Below, piece after piece: positions 28,891 through 38,985 of a DNA stretch of 48,000 nt. The position numbers were made by a program, and so were the translations under genes. Source of the DNA: Nitzschia sp. pyKryTriq1 (taxonomy: Eukaryota > Bacillariophyta > Bacillariophyceae > Bacillariales > Bacillariaceae); contig OY101133.1 of the NCBI GenBank assembly GCA_956465555.1, positions 32,001 to 80,000 of the forward strand. Reading direction: 5' to 3'. The notes under the pieces are model-generated. The model saw only the letters and a program-made list of their open reading frames with translations. It ran no database searches and was not told the origin of the DNA. The number at the start of each line of letters is the position of its first letter. Within the stretch, counting starts at the first letter, position 1.

Positions 28891-29379
28891 ATGACTCGAA
28901 TTTTATATGAAATCCGATGTAAATGTAATGAAGAAATTTCGGTTACCAAAAAACGAAAGTCAACAAGTCGAAGTGAAGGTAAACCCTTTTTCTATCCTAA
29001 TTCTACAGAACTTACATCTAAAACTTTCCAGATAAAATACGAAAAACAATTGTCTTCAGTTGCAAAGTTTTTATTAAATAGCTTTCAAAATAAATATCTT
29101 TATTATGCAATTGATGATATCTTATACTTATTGAACTCAAATTCAAGTGAACGAGATAATCTCTTAGCACTTTTATATTCACCCGTTCTTTCATTACAAA
29201 ATAACCTTTCTGTTAATTTTTTTGATATCTGGATTCAAGAAGTTTATATTAATGAAGTGTCGAAAACAAATAAATTTTTAAACACTAATTATCATAATTT
29301 TGAGTCATTTAATTATATAACAATCAAGCTTTTATATCGAACTAAAATTCCAGTTAAAAAACAAGAATCTTTATGGTAA
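28891..29379 (+). CDS. ycf88: Diatom plastid protein Ycf88
   Basis: 162-residue product of unknown function. I assign it mainly by position: diatom plastids carry ycf88 between rps19 and rpl22. It begins MTRILYEIRCKCNEEISV with two cysteines two residues apart (CKC), then a basic stretch KKRKSTSRSEGK, and a longer region rich in Leu and Asn. No membrane segment or known domain is seen. It is 13 bases after rps19 in the same operon. Confidence 0.7.
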   Translation: MTRILYEIRCKCNEEISVTKKRKSTSRSEGKPFFYPNSTELTSKTFQIKYEKQLSSVAKFLLNSFQNKYLYYAIDDILYLLNSNSSERDNLLALLYSPVLSLQNNLSVNFFDIWIQEVYINEVSKTNKFLNTNYHNFESFNYITIKLLYRTKIPVKKQESLW

Positions 29380-29457
29380 ATTTTTAATTTCCTTAAAAGC
29401 TTTTAAAAGAAAGTTATTTTTTATTAATTTAAGAATACATATTAAACAGAATTACAT

Positions 29458-29805
29458 ATGACAAATTCGCAATCAGTAAAAGCAGTAGCGAAATATATTC
29501 GAATGTCTCCGCACAAAATAAGACGAGTAATCGATCAAATTCGAGGTCGTTCTTACCAAGAAGCATTAATGATTTTGGAATTTTTACCTTATCAAGCAGG
29601 TGGTCCCATTTGGCAGGTAGTTCATTCTGCTGCCGCAAATGCAAAACATAATTATGGATTAGATAAAAAGAAATTAGTAATTAATGAAATATTTGCCGAT
29701 GAAGGACCAAAATTAAAAAGACTTAGACCACGAGCTCAAGGACGCGGGTATAAAATTTTAAAACCGACCTGTCATATCACAGTAATTATGACAGAAACTA
29801 ACTAA
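29458..29805 (+). CDS. rpl22: Ribosomal protein uL22
   Basis: 115-residue exit-tunnel protein. [20 protein letters not shown] and the tunnel loop [19 protein letters not shown] are conserved. Confidence 0.96.
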   Translation: MTNSQSVKAVAKYIRMSPHKIRRVIDQIRGRSYQEALMILEFLPYQAGGPIWQVVHSAAANAKHNYGLDKKKLVINEIFADEGPKLKRLRPRAQGRGYKILKPTCHITVIMTETN

Positions 29806-29836
29806 CTTATCATTTTAAATTAAAAGGACTAATTCT

Positions 29837-30481
29837 ATGGGGCAAAAGACACATCCTTTAGGATTCAGATTAGGTATTACACAAGATCACAAATCAACGT
29901 GGTACGCTAATTTTAATCAATATGCAAATGTGTTAGAAGAAGATGATAAAATTCGAACATATATAAAGAGTATTGCAAAAATAAATAATATTTCAAATGT
30001 CAATATTTATCGAAATGGTTTGAATGATCAAATTCAGTTAAATATTGAAACTGGAAAGCCTGGAATTCTAGTTGGCGAATTAGGCTCTGGACTTGAAAAT
30101 TTATTAACTAATCTAAAAAAAATTTTACCATCAACGCGTAACGTTACAATTAAAGTTTTTGAAGTTGAAAAAGTTGATTTAGATGCTAATCTTTTAGCAG
30201 ATTTAGTTGCGGAACAATTAGAAAAACGAATCGCTTTTAGACGAGCAATTCGGGAGGCTTTACAACGAGCTCAAAAACAAAATGTTAATGGTATCAAAAT
30301 TCAAGTATCTGGACGTTTAAATGGTGCTGAAATTGCCCGAAGTGAATGGATCCGCGAAGGACGAGTTCCATTACAAACATTACGAGCAGATATTGATTAT
30401 GCTACAACTGAAGCTAATACAATTTATGGAGTATTAGGGATTAAAGTATGGCTATTTAGAAGTGAAATATTATCTAAATAG
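29837..30481 (+). CDS. rps3: Ribosomal protein uS3
   Basis: 214-residue small-subunit protein with an N-terminal KH domain ([20 protein letters not shown]) and the C-terminal half [16 protein letters not shown]. It has a normal length without the large insertion seen in some green plastids. Confidence 0.97.
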   Translation: MGQKTHPLGFRLGITQDHKSTWYANFNQYANVLEEDDKIRTYIKSIAKINNISNVNIYRNGLNDQIQLNIETGKPGILVGELGSGLENLLTNLKKILPSTRNVTIKVFEVEKVDLDANLLADLVAEQLEKRIAFRRAIREALQRAQKQNVNGIKIQVSGRLNGAEIARSEWIREGRVPLQTLRADIDYATTEANTIYGVLGIKVWLFRSEILSK

Positions 30482-30528
30482 ACAATTAATTATTAAGAAA
30501 ATTTATAGTTTTAGTAAATAAATTTGTT

Positions 30529-30945
30529 ATGTTAAGTCCGAAAAGAACAAAATATCGAAAATATCATCGTGGGCATATGCGTGGTAAAGCAACTCGTGGA
30601 AATGAAATTTGCTTTGGCAAATTTGGTTTACAAGCGCTTGAACCAAATTGGATCACATCACGTCAAATTGAAGCAGCTCGTCGAACAATCACTAGATATA
30701 CAAAACGTGGTGCAAAATTATGGATTCGAATTTTTCCAGATAAAACGGTTACGGCTCGAGCAGCAGAATCAAGAATGGGATCTGGTAAAGGGGCCGTTGA
30801 TTACTGGGTAGCTGTCGTAAAACCAGGAACTATTATCTTTGAAATTAGCTCAGTTCCAGAAGAAGTCGCAAAAGCTGCATTAAATTTAGCCGCTTATAAA
30901 TTACCATTGAAAACAAAATTTATTAATAAAGATAGTATTAAATAA
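30529..30945 (+). CDS. rpl16: Ribosomal protein uL16
   Basis: 138-residue protein near the A and P sites. [19 protein letters not shown] and [19 protein letters not shown] are diagnostic. No intron. Confidence 0.97.
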   Translation: MLSPKRTKYRKYHRGHMRGKATRGNEICFGKFGLQALEPNWITSRQIEAARRTITRYTKRGAKLWIRIFPDKTVTARAAESRMGSGKGAVDYWVAVVKPGTIIFEISSVPEEVAKAALNLAAYKLPLKTKFINKDSIK

Positions 30946-30948
30946 AAC

Positions 30949-31176
30949 ATGAGTCTACCTCAATTTACTGATATTATTTCACTTTCAAATACAGAGATTT
31001 CTGAAGCAATTATTGAAACTGAAAATCAATTATTTAATTTGCGTTTTAAAAAAGCTACACGTCAAACTTTTAAAGCTCATGAGATAAAATCTAACAAACG
31101 TCGCTTAGCACAACTAAAAACACTTTTAACCTTACGTTTAGAAAGCTTAGAGCAAAAAGAAGAAATTAATAAGTAA
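30949..31176 (+). CDS. rpl29: Ribosomal protein uL29
   Basis: 75-residue two-helix protein at the exit tunnel. The FNLRFKKATRQ segment and the final RLAQLKTLLTLR are typical. It starts 3 bases after the rpl16 stop. Confidence 0.9.
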   Translation: MSLPQFTDIISLSNTEISEAIIETENQLFNLRFKKATRQTFKAHEIKSNKRRLAQLKTLLTLRLESLEQKEEINK

Positions 31177-31203
31177 TTTAAATTATAAATTAAGGAGTTT
31201 TAA

Positions 31204-31458
31204 ATGCCAGTTAAGCAACAAGTTGGTATCGTAATTAGCACTAAGATGCAGAAAACGATTGTTGTAAAAATCGAAAATCGATATCCACATCCGATATATT
31301 CAAAAACTTTAGTGAAAACTAAAAAATATTTAGCTCATGATGAGCAAGAACAATGTAATATCGGTGATCAAGTATTAGTTCAAGAATGTCGCCCATTAAG
31401 TAAAAGAAAACGTTGGAAGTTAATTGAAATTCTTTCAAAATCATCGTTAATAAGTTAA
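31204..31458 (+). CDS. rps17: Ribosomal protein uS17
   Basis: 84-residue OB-fold protein. [18 protein letters not shown] and the [12 protein letters not shown] end identify it. AAGGAG lies upstream at 31192-31197. Confidence 0.96.
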   Translation: MPVKQQVGIVISTKMQKTIVVKIENRYPHPIYSKTLVKTKKYLAHDEQEQCNIGDQVLVQECRPLSKRKRWKLIEILSKSSLIS

Positions 31459-31468
31459 ATATTATTTT

Positions 31469-31834
31469 ATGATTTATCCTCAAACAATTCTAACAGTAGC
31501 CGATAATAGCGGTGCTAAAAAAGTAATGTGTATTAGAGTCTTAGGTGGTAATAAAAAATACGCAAGCATTGGTGACACCATAATTGCAGTAGTTAAAGAA
31601 GCTATTCCAAATATGCCAGTTAAGCGTTCGGATGTAATAAAAGCAATTGTAGTAAGAACTAAAAAAACAATTCGTCGATCGGATGGAATGTATATTAGAT
31701 TTGATGACAATGCAGCTGTAATTGTTAATGCTGATAACAATCCACGTGGTACACGTGTATTTGGCCCTGTCGCACGTGAGATTCGAGATAAGAATTTTGC
31801 AAAAATTGTATCATTAGCGCCGGAGGTTTTATAA
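31469..31834 (+). CDS. rpl14: Ribosomal protein uL14
   Basis: 121-residue protein at the subunit interface. [20 protein letters not shown] and [17 protein letters not shown] are conserved. Confidence 0.98.
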   Translation: MIYPQTILTVADNSGAKKVMCIRVLGGNKKYASIGDTIIAVVKEAIPNMPVKRSDVIKAIVVRTKKTIRRSDGMYIRFDDNAAVIVNADNNPRGTRVFGPVAREIRDKNFAKIVSLAPEVL

Positions 31835-31835
31835 A

Positions 31836-32078
31836 ATGTCAAAAGAACAAAAAGTACATGTTAAGGTAGGTGACCAGGTAGTAATTATTTCAGGTTTTTA
31901 TAAAAATGAGACTGGAGAAGTTCTTAGAATTAATAAAAAAACAGGAAAAATTATTGTCCAAGGAATTAATTTTAAGTTTAAACATGTTAAACCAAATACT
32001 GTCAATGAAATTGGTGAAATTAAACAAATGGAAGCACCTATTCATCATTCAAATGTTAAATTAAATTTAAAAGATTAA
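31836..32078 (+). CDS. rpl24: Ribosomal protein uL24
   Basis: 80-residue KOW-motif protein: HVKVGDQVVIISGFYKNETGEV is the KOW region. It begins 1 base after rpl14 and ends 1 base before rpl5, a tight coupling. CGGAGG at 31821-31826 serves as ribosome-binding site. Confidence 0.93.
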   Translation: MSKEQKVHVKVGDQVVIISGFYKNETGEVLRINKKTGKIIVQGINFKFKHVKPNTVNEIGEIKQMEAPIHHSNVKLNLKD

Positions 32079-32079
32079 T

Positions 32080-32796
32080 ATGCTAAATCAACATTCATTG
32101 GAAGAAATTGCGGATATCCATAATTTACTTGAAAATATAAAAAAAGAATATGAAGAAGGAATTAAACCTATTTTAATAAAAAATAGTCCTTCACGATTCA
32201 GAAATCCACATACTGTTCCAAAATTAAAAAAAATTCAGATTAATCGTGGATTAGGATTATCTGCTCAAAATACTAATATTTTAAAAAAAAATATTGAAGA
32301 GTTTGAAAATATTGCTGGTCAAAAGCCTATTATTACACGATCAAAAAAAGCAATTGCTGGATTTAAAATTCGTGAAGATATGGAATTAGGACTAAGTGTA
32401 ACATTACGAGGCGAAAAAATGTATGCTTTTTTAACTAAGTTACTATTTTTTACCTTTGCCCAAATTCGTGATTTTCGTGGCTTATCGTTACGAAGCTTCG
32501 ATAAAGCAGGGAATTATAGTTTTGGTCTAAAAGAGCAACTAATTTTTCCTGAAATCGACTATGATGATGTCGATAGAGTAGAAGGTTTTACAATTAATAT
32601 TGTTCTAGAACAATCGTCTCCGAAATATCAATCTAAATCAATTGATAAAATCTTAAATGGTATGATTTTATTTAAATTTTTACGATTCCCATTAAATGAT
32701 TGTGGGTATTATGAAAAATATTCTTCTTTTTCGGAAGTTAGCCAAGTCTGGGATCGAAAACGACACTTAAAACGTAAACGTTGGTCACAAGAATAA
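32080..32796 (+). CDS. rpl5: Ribosomal protein uL5
   Basis: uL5 binds 5S rRNA at the central protuberance. The 238-residue product has the family core IAGQKPIITRSKKAIAGFKI and KEQLIFPEIDYDDVDRVEGF. The core ends near residue 202 (MILFKFLRFPL), and about 35 more residues follow, ending in a very basic KRHLKRKRWSQE. Bacterial uL5 is near 180 residues, so both ends are longer here. Confidence 0.95.
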   Translation: MLNQHSLEEIADIHNLLENIKKEYEEGIKPILIKNSPSRFRNPHTVPKLKKIQINRGLGLSAQNTNILKKNIEEFENIAGQKPIITRSKKAIAGFKIREDMELGLSVTLRGEKMYAFLTKLLFFTFAQIRDFRGLSLRSFDKAGNYSFGLKEQLIFPEIDYDDVDRVEGFTINIVLEQSSPKYQSKSIDKILNGMILFKFLRFPLNDCGYYEKYSSFSEVSQVWDRKRHLKRKRWSQE

Positions 32797-32830
32797 TTAA
32801 ATAATAATTAAATTTAAGAAGGAGATAAAT

Positions 32831-33229
32831 GTGGTAACTGATACTATTTCAGATATGTTAACACGAATTCGAAATGCGACAATGGTAAAACACCAAATTG
32901 TCCAAATTCCTGTTACAAAAATGTCGCTAGCGATTGCGACTATTTTAAAAGAAGAAGGGTTTATTGAAGATTTTGAACGTTATCAAGAAGATAAATGGGA
33001 ATATTTATTACTTTCATTAAAATATACTGGAAAGTCACGAAATTCCGTTATCAGTGAAATTAAACGAATAAGTAAACCAGGTTTAAGAGTTTATAAAAAT
33101 TCAAAAGAACTACCAAAAGTTTTAGATGATTTAGGGATTGCAATTATGTCCACTTCCAAAGGTGTTATGACGAATGTGAAAGCTAAAGATTTAGGGATTG
33201 GTGGTGAAATATTATGTCATATTTGGTAG
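32831..33229 (+). CDS. rps8: Ribosomal protein uS8
   Basis: 132-residue central-domain 16S binder. It starts at GTG after AGAAGGAG; the overlapping ATG at 32829 is out of frame and hits a stop at once. [18 protein letters not shown] and the C-terminal [10 protein letters not shown]...GGEILCHIW are diagnostic. Confidence 0.96.
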   Translation: MVTDTISDMLTRIRNATMVKHQIVQIPVTKMSLAIATILKEEGFIEDFERYQEDKWEYLLLSLKYTGKSRNSVISEIKRISKPGLRVYKNSKELPKVLDDLGIAIMSTSKGVMTNVKAKDLGIGGEILCHIW

Positions 33230-33246
33230 ATTAAGGAGTTTTAAAG

Positions 33247-33783
33247 ATGTCACGTATAGGAAAATTACCCATCACTATCCCCGATAATGTTACTGTTAAT
33301 TACAGTGATTCTCAGATTACTGTTCAAGGAAAATTTGGAACTTTACAAACAATTGTTCCAGAAACAATTGGAATTCAACAAGATGATGGAATTTTAAAAG
33401 TAAGTTTAAAAAGTGAGTCGCGAAATCTTCGAGCATTACATGGCCTATATCGTACATTAATTAATAATATGGTTGTGGGAGTTTCAGAACAATTCCAGTT
33501 AACGCTAATTTTAAAAGGGGTAGGATACAGAGCAGCCGTGCAAGGAAAAGAAATTACTTTAAGTTTAGGTTATAGTCATCCTGTTAAGATTGATATTCCG
33601 GAAAATATCTCCGTTGAAGTTGTTCAAAATACAACTATTAATTTAAAATCGTGTGATAAAGAAAATCTAGGTTTATTTGCTTCTAATATTCGAGCTTGGC
33701 GTCGTCCCGAACCATATAAAGGTAAAGGGATATTATATAAAGATGAACAAATTATTCGTAAAGCTGGAAAAGCGGGTAAATAA
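33247..33783 (+). CDS. rpl6: Ribosomal protein uL6
   Basis: 178-residue protein near the factor-binding site. MSRIGKLPITIPDNV and the end RRPEPYKGKGILYKDE are signatures. TAAGGAG lies 8 bases upstream. Confidence 0.97.
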   Translation: MSRIGKLPITIPDNVTVNYSDSQITVQGKFGTLQTIVPETIGIQQDDGILKVSLKSESRNLRALHGLYRTLINNMVVGVSEQFQLTLILKGVGYRAAVQGKEITLSLGYSHPVKIDIPENISVEVVQNTTINLKSCDKENLGLFASNIRAWRRPEPYKGKGILYKDEQIIRKAGKAGK

Positions 33784-33856
33784 TTTATTATAAAATTCTG
33801 GATTACCAGGTTGAGTTTAATACTTTTATATTGTTAAAAAATTAAAAATTACAGTT

Positions 33857-34264
33857 ATGAAATTGTCAAAACGAACTCTATTAAAACTAAAAAATAAAAA
33901 TAAGAAATTAAAACCTAATAAGTATAACAAACTAAAACGTGAAGCGTTACGTGGTAATGTGAAAGGAACTATGGATCGTCCAAGATTATCAGTATATCGT
34001 TCCAATGAGCATATCTATGCGCAAATTATTGATGATACTAATTCAAAAACGTTATTAGCTTGTTCGACATTAGACCGATCAATTAAACTTAGTTTATCTA
34101 CTGGACGTACTTGCGATGCTTCGAGACTTATGGGAGAAAAGCTAGCAGAATTAAGTTTAAAAAAAAATGTTACGAAAATTGTTTTTGATCGTGGTCCCTA
34201 TTTATATCATGGTCGCATAAAAGCATTGGCCGATGGCGCTAGAGCCGGTGGTTTACAATTTTAA
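33857..34264 (+). CDS. rpl18: Ribosomal protein uL18
   Basis: 135-residue 5S-binding protein. The N-terminus is an extended lysine-rich tail (residues 1-35). The core [20 protein letters not shown] and [20 protein letters not shown] is typical. Confidence 0.95.
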   Translation: MKLSKRTLLKLKNKNKKLKPNKYNKLKREALRGNVKGTMDRPRLSVYRSNEHIYAQIIDDTNSKTLLACSTLDRSIKLSLSTGRTCDASRLMGEKLAELSLKKNVTKIVFDRGPYLYHGRIKALADGARAGGLQF

Positions 34265-34306
34265 ATTAAAATTTGTAAAAAATTAGACACAAATTAAATA
34301 TATTTT

Positions 34307-34837
34307 ATGAGTAGTAGTTTAAAAAAAATAAATAAAAAGAATTCTCGACGCAATAATAATGACCAAGAAGCGAAATTTGTAGAACGATTAATTAAAATTA
34401 GTCGAGTTTCCAAAGTAACTAAAGGTGGTAAAAAATTAAGCTTTAGAGCAGTTGTTGTAGTTGGAGATGAAAATGGGAAAGTTGGTGTTGGTGTCGCGAA
34501 AGCAGACGACGTTGTAAATGCTTTTAAAAAGGCAAAGACGGATGGCCGGAAAAATTTAATTGAATTTCCCCTTACAAAATCATTAAGTATTCCACATTCT
34601 ATTATTGGGAATTTTGGAGCTTGTGAAGTTTTTATGAAACCTTCTATTGAAGGTTCAGGTGTAATTGCTGGTGGAGCCGTTCGAATTGTACTAGAAGTCG
34701 CAGGTGTAAAAAACGTAATTGCTAAACAGCTTGGTTCGAATAATTTATTAAATAATGCACGTGCTTCAGTGTGTGCACTTAATAATTTAACAACCAAGTC
34801 TCAAGTTGCAAAGAAACGTAATTTAAACTTAGACTAA
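34307..34837 (+). CDS. rps5: Ribosomal protein uS5
   Basis: 176-residue decoding-fidelity protein. FVERLIKISRVSKVTKGGKK and GDENGKVGVGVAKADDV are the S5 N-domain, followed by the C-domain with EGSGVIAGGAVRIVLEVAGV. Confidence 0.97.
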   Translation: MSSSLKKINKKNSRRNNNDQEAKFVERLIKISRVSKVTKGGKKLSFRAVVVVGDENGKVGVGVAKADDVVNAFKKAKTDGRKNLIEFPLTKSLSIPHSIIGNFGACEVFMKPSIEGSGVIAGGAVRIVLEVAGVKNVIAKQLGSNNLLNNARASVCALNNLTTKSQVAKKRNLNLD

Positions 34838-34864
34838 ATTAATAAATATTAGACAAGTAAACCA

Positions 34865-36103
34865 ATGAAAATTAATAAAGAACTAAAAGATATTTTATTA
34901 AATCGCATATTGTTTAGTTTGGGAATTCTATTATTAATTCGATTTGGAACATTTCTTCCAGTTCCGGGTATTAATCATAGTGATTTAGCATTTTATCTTG
35001 AAAGACATTCGGTTGCTAAAAATTTAATTAGTACATTCTCAGGAGAAAACACTTTTGTAATTGGAGTATTTACTTTAAATATTTTTCCATATATTAATGC
35101 AACTATTTTTATCCAATTACTTGTAGGATTTTCTCCAAAACTTGCAAAATTACAAAAAGAAGGTGACTTTGAAGGACGTCGATCAATTAGTCGTTTAACT
35201 CGATTGATCACACTTATTTGGGCGATTATCCAAAGTGTTGGTGTTACACTATATTTAAGACAAATTTTATTTGATTGGAATTTTGTTTTAGCAGCTGAGA
35301 CCATTTTGTGGTTAACGACAGGTGCTATGATAGTATTATGGTTAAGTGAACTGATTACTGATTATGGTTTAGGAAATGGTACATCATTATTAGTTTATAC
35401 AAATATTATTTCCAATTTACCAAATATTTTTAAAAAGCTCATTCTTGAAAATAGTGAGAATTTTACTCTTTTCTCAGTGATAGTAATTAGTTTACTAATT
35501 TTTAGTTCTTTATATGGCATTGTCTTTTTACAACAAGGAATTAGAAAAATTCCATTAATTTCATCGAAACAATTAAATCAAGTATCAGTACAAGATGATA
35601 CTAATACGTATTTACCATTAAGGTTGAATCAAGCTGGTGTCATGCCAATTATTTTAACAACCGCATTTTTGGTAATTCCAAATTATATCGTGAATCTAGG
35701 AATTTTTCAATGGTTAAACTTTTTAACCTCATTTAAAATCTTTTATTGGATTGGCTATGTTGTTCTAATTTTAACATTTAGTTCTTTCTATTCCTCTGTT
35801 GTTTTAAAGCCAAAAGATCTTTCGGATCAACTTCAAAGAATGGCCGTTACAATCCCTGGAATAAGACCAGGGTTACAAACTACATTTTATTTAAAACAAG
35901 TTATAAAACGAATAACCTTATTAGGAGCAACAATATTAGCTATTATTGTAGTTGTACCAAATTTTATTGAATCCACATTAAATATTAGTGGCTTAAGTAA
36001 TCTTAGTTCAACTTCATTATTAATTTTAGCTGGTGTAGTTTTAGATTTAGTTCGTGAAATCGAGAATATTTATTACTCGACTATTTATGACGATATGTAT
36101 TAA
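34865..36103 (+). CDS. secY: Protein translocase channel SecY
   Basis: SecY forms the thylakoid protein-conducting channel driven by SecA. The 412-residue product has about ten hydrophobic membrane segments. It includes RFGTFLPVPGI near residue 21, FPYINATIFIQLL, the LNQAGVMPIILT region, and the cytoplasmic loop GIRPG near 335. As in bacteria it sits in the spc operon before rpl36. It is slightly shorter than E. coli SecY, as usual for plastids. Confidence 0.97.
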   Translation: MKINKELKDILLNRILFSLGILLLIRFGTFLPVPGINHSDLAFYLERHSVAKNLISTFSGENTFVIGVFTLNIFPYINATIFIQLLVGFSPKLAKLQKEGDFEGRRSISRLTRLITLIWAIIQSVGVTLYLRQILFDWNFVLAAETILWLTTGAMIVLWLSELITDYGLGNGTSLLVYTNIISNLPNIFKKLILENSENFTLFSVIVISLLIFSSLYGIVFLQQGIRKIPLISSKQLNQVSVQDDTNTYLPLRLNQAGVMPIILTTAFLVIPNYIVNLGIFQWLNFLTSFKIFYWIGYVVLILTFSSFYSSVVLKPKDLSDQLQRMAVTIPGIRPGLQTTFYLKQVIKRITLLGATILAIIVVVPNFIESTLNISGLSNLSSTSLLILAGVVLDLVREIENIYYSTIYDDMY

Positions 36104-36142
36104 TAAATCAAAAAATATTATTTAAACTACTAAACATTAAGT

Positions 36143-36256
36143 ATGAAAGTTCGTCCTTCAGTAAAGAAAATGTGTGATAAATGTCGTTTAATTAAGCGAC
36201 ATGGAAAAGTTATGGTAATTTGTTCAAATCCAAAACATAAACAACGTCAAGGATAA
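36143..36256 (+). CDS. rpl36: Ribosomal protein bL36
   Basis: 37-residue zinc-ribbon protein, [17 protein letters not shown]..., with CxxC at residues 11 and 14, a third Cys at 27 and His at 32. It lies between secY and rps13, the standard place. Confidence 0.96.
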   Translation: MKVRPSVKKMCDKCRLIKRHGKVMVICSNPKHKQRQG

Positions 36257-36276
36257 TTTTTTAAAGGAGTTTAACA

Positions 36277-36648
36277 ATGGTAAGATTAGTTGGTGTTGAT
36301 TTGCCAAGAAATAAAAAAATTGCATATGCCCTTACTTATATTCATGGAATTGGTCTTACAAGTGCAAAAAAAATTATTGAAATAGCAGATATTGATTCAG
36401 ACATAAGGGTTTATGATTTAACAACTGAACAAGCAGTAGCCTTACGTCAAACTATAGAAGAAAGTGATTTAAAATTAGAAGGAGACTTAAGAAGGTTTAA
36501 TGGTTTAAATATAAAACGATTAAACGAGATTAATTGTCATCGCGGTAAACGTCATCGAAATAGTTTACCAGTTCGAGGTCAACGAACTCGAACAAATGCA
36601 CGAAGTCGACGAGGAGCTAAAAAAACGGTTACGGGTAAGAAAAAATAA
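36277..36648 (+). CDS. rps13: Ribosomal protein uS13
   Basis: 123-residue small-subunit head protein that contacts the large subunit and P-site t[23 protein letters not shown] and [20 protein letters not shown] are diagnostic. AAAGGAG lies upstream. Confidence 0.97.
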   Translation: MVRLVGVDLPRNKKIAYALTYIHGIGLTSAKKIIEIADIDSDIRVYDLTTEQAVALRQTIEESDLKLEGDLRRFNGLNIKRLNEINCHRGKRHRNSLPVRGQRTRTNARSRRGAKKTVTGKKK

Positions 36649-36684
36649 CTGTATTTGTAACAAAAATTATTTGAAAATTTTTAT

Positions 36685-37077
36685 ATGGCACAAACAAATA
36701 GAAAATCAACTACGAAAAAAGATAGAAGTAGTTTTGCAAGTGGTACTGTTCATATTCAATCAACATTTAATAATACTATCGTAACAATTACCAATTTAAC
36801 AGGAGACACTGTTTCTTGGGCATCTGCGGGAAGTTCTGGATTTAAAGGCGCTCGCAAAAGTACACCTTTTGCCGCTCAGACAGCTGCAGAAAAAGCCGCA
36901 TTGATTGCGTTAAGTACAGGTATGAAAAATGTTGAAATTTTAGTCAAAGGACAAGGATCAGGCCGTGAAACAGCGATTCGAGCAATTGAAGGTGCCGGAT
37001 TTGAGATTACGTCAATTCAAGATATAACATCTGTTCCACATAATGGATGTCGACCACCCAAACGTCGTCGAGTTTAG
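36685..37077 (+). CDS. rps11: Ribosomal protein uS11
   Basis: 130-residue platform protein. [20 protein letters not shown] and [10 protein letters not shown] at the C-terminus are signatures. Confidence 0.98.
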   Translation: MAQTNRKSTTKKDRSSFASGTVHIQSTFNNTIVTITNLTGDTVSWASAGSSGFKGARKSTPFAAQTAAEKAALIALSTGMKNVEILVKGQGSGRETAIRAIEGAGFEITSIQDITSVPHNGCRPPKRRRV

Positions 37078-37103
37078 AATTCTTATTCCTATTAGATAAA
37101 ACT

Positions 37104-38039
37104 ATGAGTAACCTTTCTATTAAATGTCTTAAATCGGAAAAAATTGAATCTGGTGCATGCCATGGACAATTTCTCATTAACTCTTTAAGACCGGGACAAG
37201 GTATTACAATTGGAAATCAATTACGAAGAGTACTTCTTAACGATTTAGGAGGTGTTGCAATTTCAGCAGTTCGAATTGCTGGTATAAGTCATGAATTTTC
37301 AACAATTCCAGGCGTTCGAGAAGATATCTTAGAAATTTTATTAAATCTAAAAGAGATTGTTGTAAAAAGTAAGGTACAAACTCCACAGTTTGGTCGCTTA
37401 AAAATTCAAGGGCCAGCTGTTATAACAGCAGACTTAATTCAATTACCATCAACTGTTGAAATTGTAAATTCCCATCAATATATTATGACAATTTCAACTT
37501 CCAATATTCTTGAGATTGAATTTAAATTTGAATATGGGACTGGTTATAAATTAGCTTCACAAAGCTTTTTAGAAGAAAATGAAAATTATTTGCAACTTGA
37601 TGCAATTTTTATGCCTATTCAAAAAGTTGATTTTAAAATAGAAAATGTCTATGACAATGCTAATAATATAACCGAACGATTATTTTTAGATATTTGGACA
37701 GATGGGAGTATTTCACCAAGTGAAGCAATTAAATCGGCCGCGGAACTTACAATCGATTTATTTACGTCCTTAATTGAAAATAAGAATACGAATCCAGAAA
37801 ATGAATTCCAATCAAAAACTTCTTCGATAAATATTGAACCATATACTAATATTGCAATTGAAGAATTGCAATTATCAGTACGAGCTTATAATTGTTTGAA
37901 AAAAGCGCAAATTAATACAGTTGGTGATTTACTTCACTATTCTCCGGAAAGATTACAAGAACTTAAAAACTTTGGGCGAAAATCAGCCGATGAAGTTTTT
38001 TCCACATTAAAAAATAAATTAGGTATTATTTTAAAATAA
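37104..38039 (+). CDS. rpoA: RNA polymerase alpha subunit
   Basis: The alpha subunit assembles the plastid-encoded polymerase. The start is ATG 37104 (MSNLSIKCLKSEKIE, 311 residues); a longer frame back to 37047 overlaps rps11 and is rejected. The N-terminal domain has GQGITIGNQLRRVLLNDLGG and DIWTDGSISPSEAIKSAAEL. The C-terminal domain has the two helix-hairpin-helices around LSVRAYNCLKKAQINTVGDL and NFGRKSADEV. It is in the alpha operon between rps11 and rpl13. Confidence 0.97.
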   Translation: MSNLSIKCLKSEKIESGACHGQFLINSLRPGQGITIGNQLRRVLLNDLGGVAISAVRIAGISHEFSTIPGVREDILEILLNLKEIVVKSKVQTPQFGRLKIQGPAVITADLIQLPSTVEIVNSHQYIMTISTSNILEIEFKFEYGTGYKLASQSFLEENENYLQLDAIFMPIQKVDFKIENVYDNANNITERLFLDIWTDGSISPSEAIKSAAELTIDLFTSLIENKNTNPENEFQSKTSSINIEPYTNIAIEELQLSVRAYNCLKKAQINTVGDLLHYSPERLQELKNFGRKSADEVFSTLKNKLGIILK

Positions 38040-38077
38040 ATAAGCATCTTATTTTTTTATTTTCAACAAAAATAATT

Positions 38078-38527
38078 ATGAATTCATTAAATAAAACATT
38101 TTTACCAATTCAAGATTACAAAAATCGTAATTGGTATCTTATTGATTGTAAAGGTCAAACATTAGGCCGACTTGCAACAATTATTACAAGTTTATTAAAA
38201 GGTAAAGTAAAATCTCAATATCATCCGTCTGTCGATACCGGAGATTATGTTATTTTGATAAATGCTGATTCAATTATTATTAATGAAACTAGTAAGCATT
38301 ATCTTGTTTATAATCCAGGTAGACCTGGTCATTCATTAAAAATTAAAAATGTTTCTGATTGTCTTCCACAATTAACAATTAAAAGAGCTGTTAAAAGAAT
38401 GTTAGCCGAAACCGAAGCGAAACGATTAATGACACGTTTAAGAATTTATAACGATCAAAATCATCAGCATCAAGCACAAAATCCAATCGAAATTGATATT
38501 TCAAATTTATACGCAAGTATCAAATAA
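38078..38527 (+). CDS. rpl13: Ribosomal protein uL13
   Basis: 149-residue early-assembly large-subunit protein: NWYLIDCKGQTLGRLATIIT and YNPGRPGHSLKIKNV identify it. It pairs with rps9 downstream. Confidence 0.96.
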   Translation: MNSLNKTFLPIQDYKNRNWYLIDCKGQTLGRLATIITSLLKGKVKSQYHPSVDTGDYVILINADSIIINETSKHYLVYNPGRPGHSLKIKNVSDCLPQLTIKRAVKRMLAETEAKRLMTRLRIYNDQNHQHQAQNPIEIDISNLYASIK

Positions 38528-38556
38528 AAATTCGAAAAATTAAAATAGTTAGAATT

Positions 38557-38964
38557 ATGTCAGAATTAATTTATCAAAAAAATAATATTGGGCTTGGAAA
38601 ACGAAAACAAGCCGTTGCACGTGTTTTTATTATTCCAGGAAATGGAAATTTAATAATCAATAAAATTTCGGGAAATAAATATTTACAATATAACGACACA
38701 TATTTAAATACTGTTTGGGCTCCATTAAAAGTATTAAATTTAGATAAACAATTTGATATTATCGCCATTGTAAAAGGTGGTGGTCTTACAGGTCAAGCAA
38801 ACTCTATTCAATTAGGTGTTGCAAGACAATTATGTAAAATGGATGCTCAACATAGATTAGTCTTAAAACCATTTGGATTTTTAACGCGTGATTCACGAAT
38901 TAAAGAGCGTAAAAAATATGGTTTACGAAAAGCTCGAAAAGCGCCACAATATTCAAAACGTTAA
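38557..38964 (+). CDS. rps9: Ribosomal protein uS9
   Basis: 135-residue protein whose C-terminal tail reaches the P-site anticodon. GLGKRKQAVARVFIIPGNG and the end ERKKYGLRKARKAPQYSKR are diagnostic. Confidence 0.97.
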   Translation: MSELIYQKNNIGLGKRKQAVARVFIIPGNGNLIINKISGNKYLQYNDTYLNTVWAPLKVLNLDKQFDIIAIVKGGGLTGQANSIQLGVARQLCKMDAQHRLVLKPFGFLTRDSRIKERKKYGLRKARKAPQYSKR

Positions 38965-38985
38965 TCTTAATAATTATTCTAAAAT

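Noticed and set aside
31480-31842. 120-codon minus-strand ORF opposite rpl14
   Set aside because: Antisense of uL14 with no start signal or family resemblance.
34294-34797. 167-codon minus-strand ORF opposite rps5
   Set aside because: Antisense shadow of rps5; the plus-strand frame encodes a clear uS5.
37047-37103. Upstream start for rpoA overlapping rps11
   Set aside because: The extra residues are antiframe rps11 sequence; the ATG at 37104 fits the family N-terminus.
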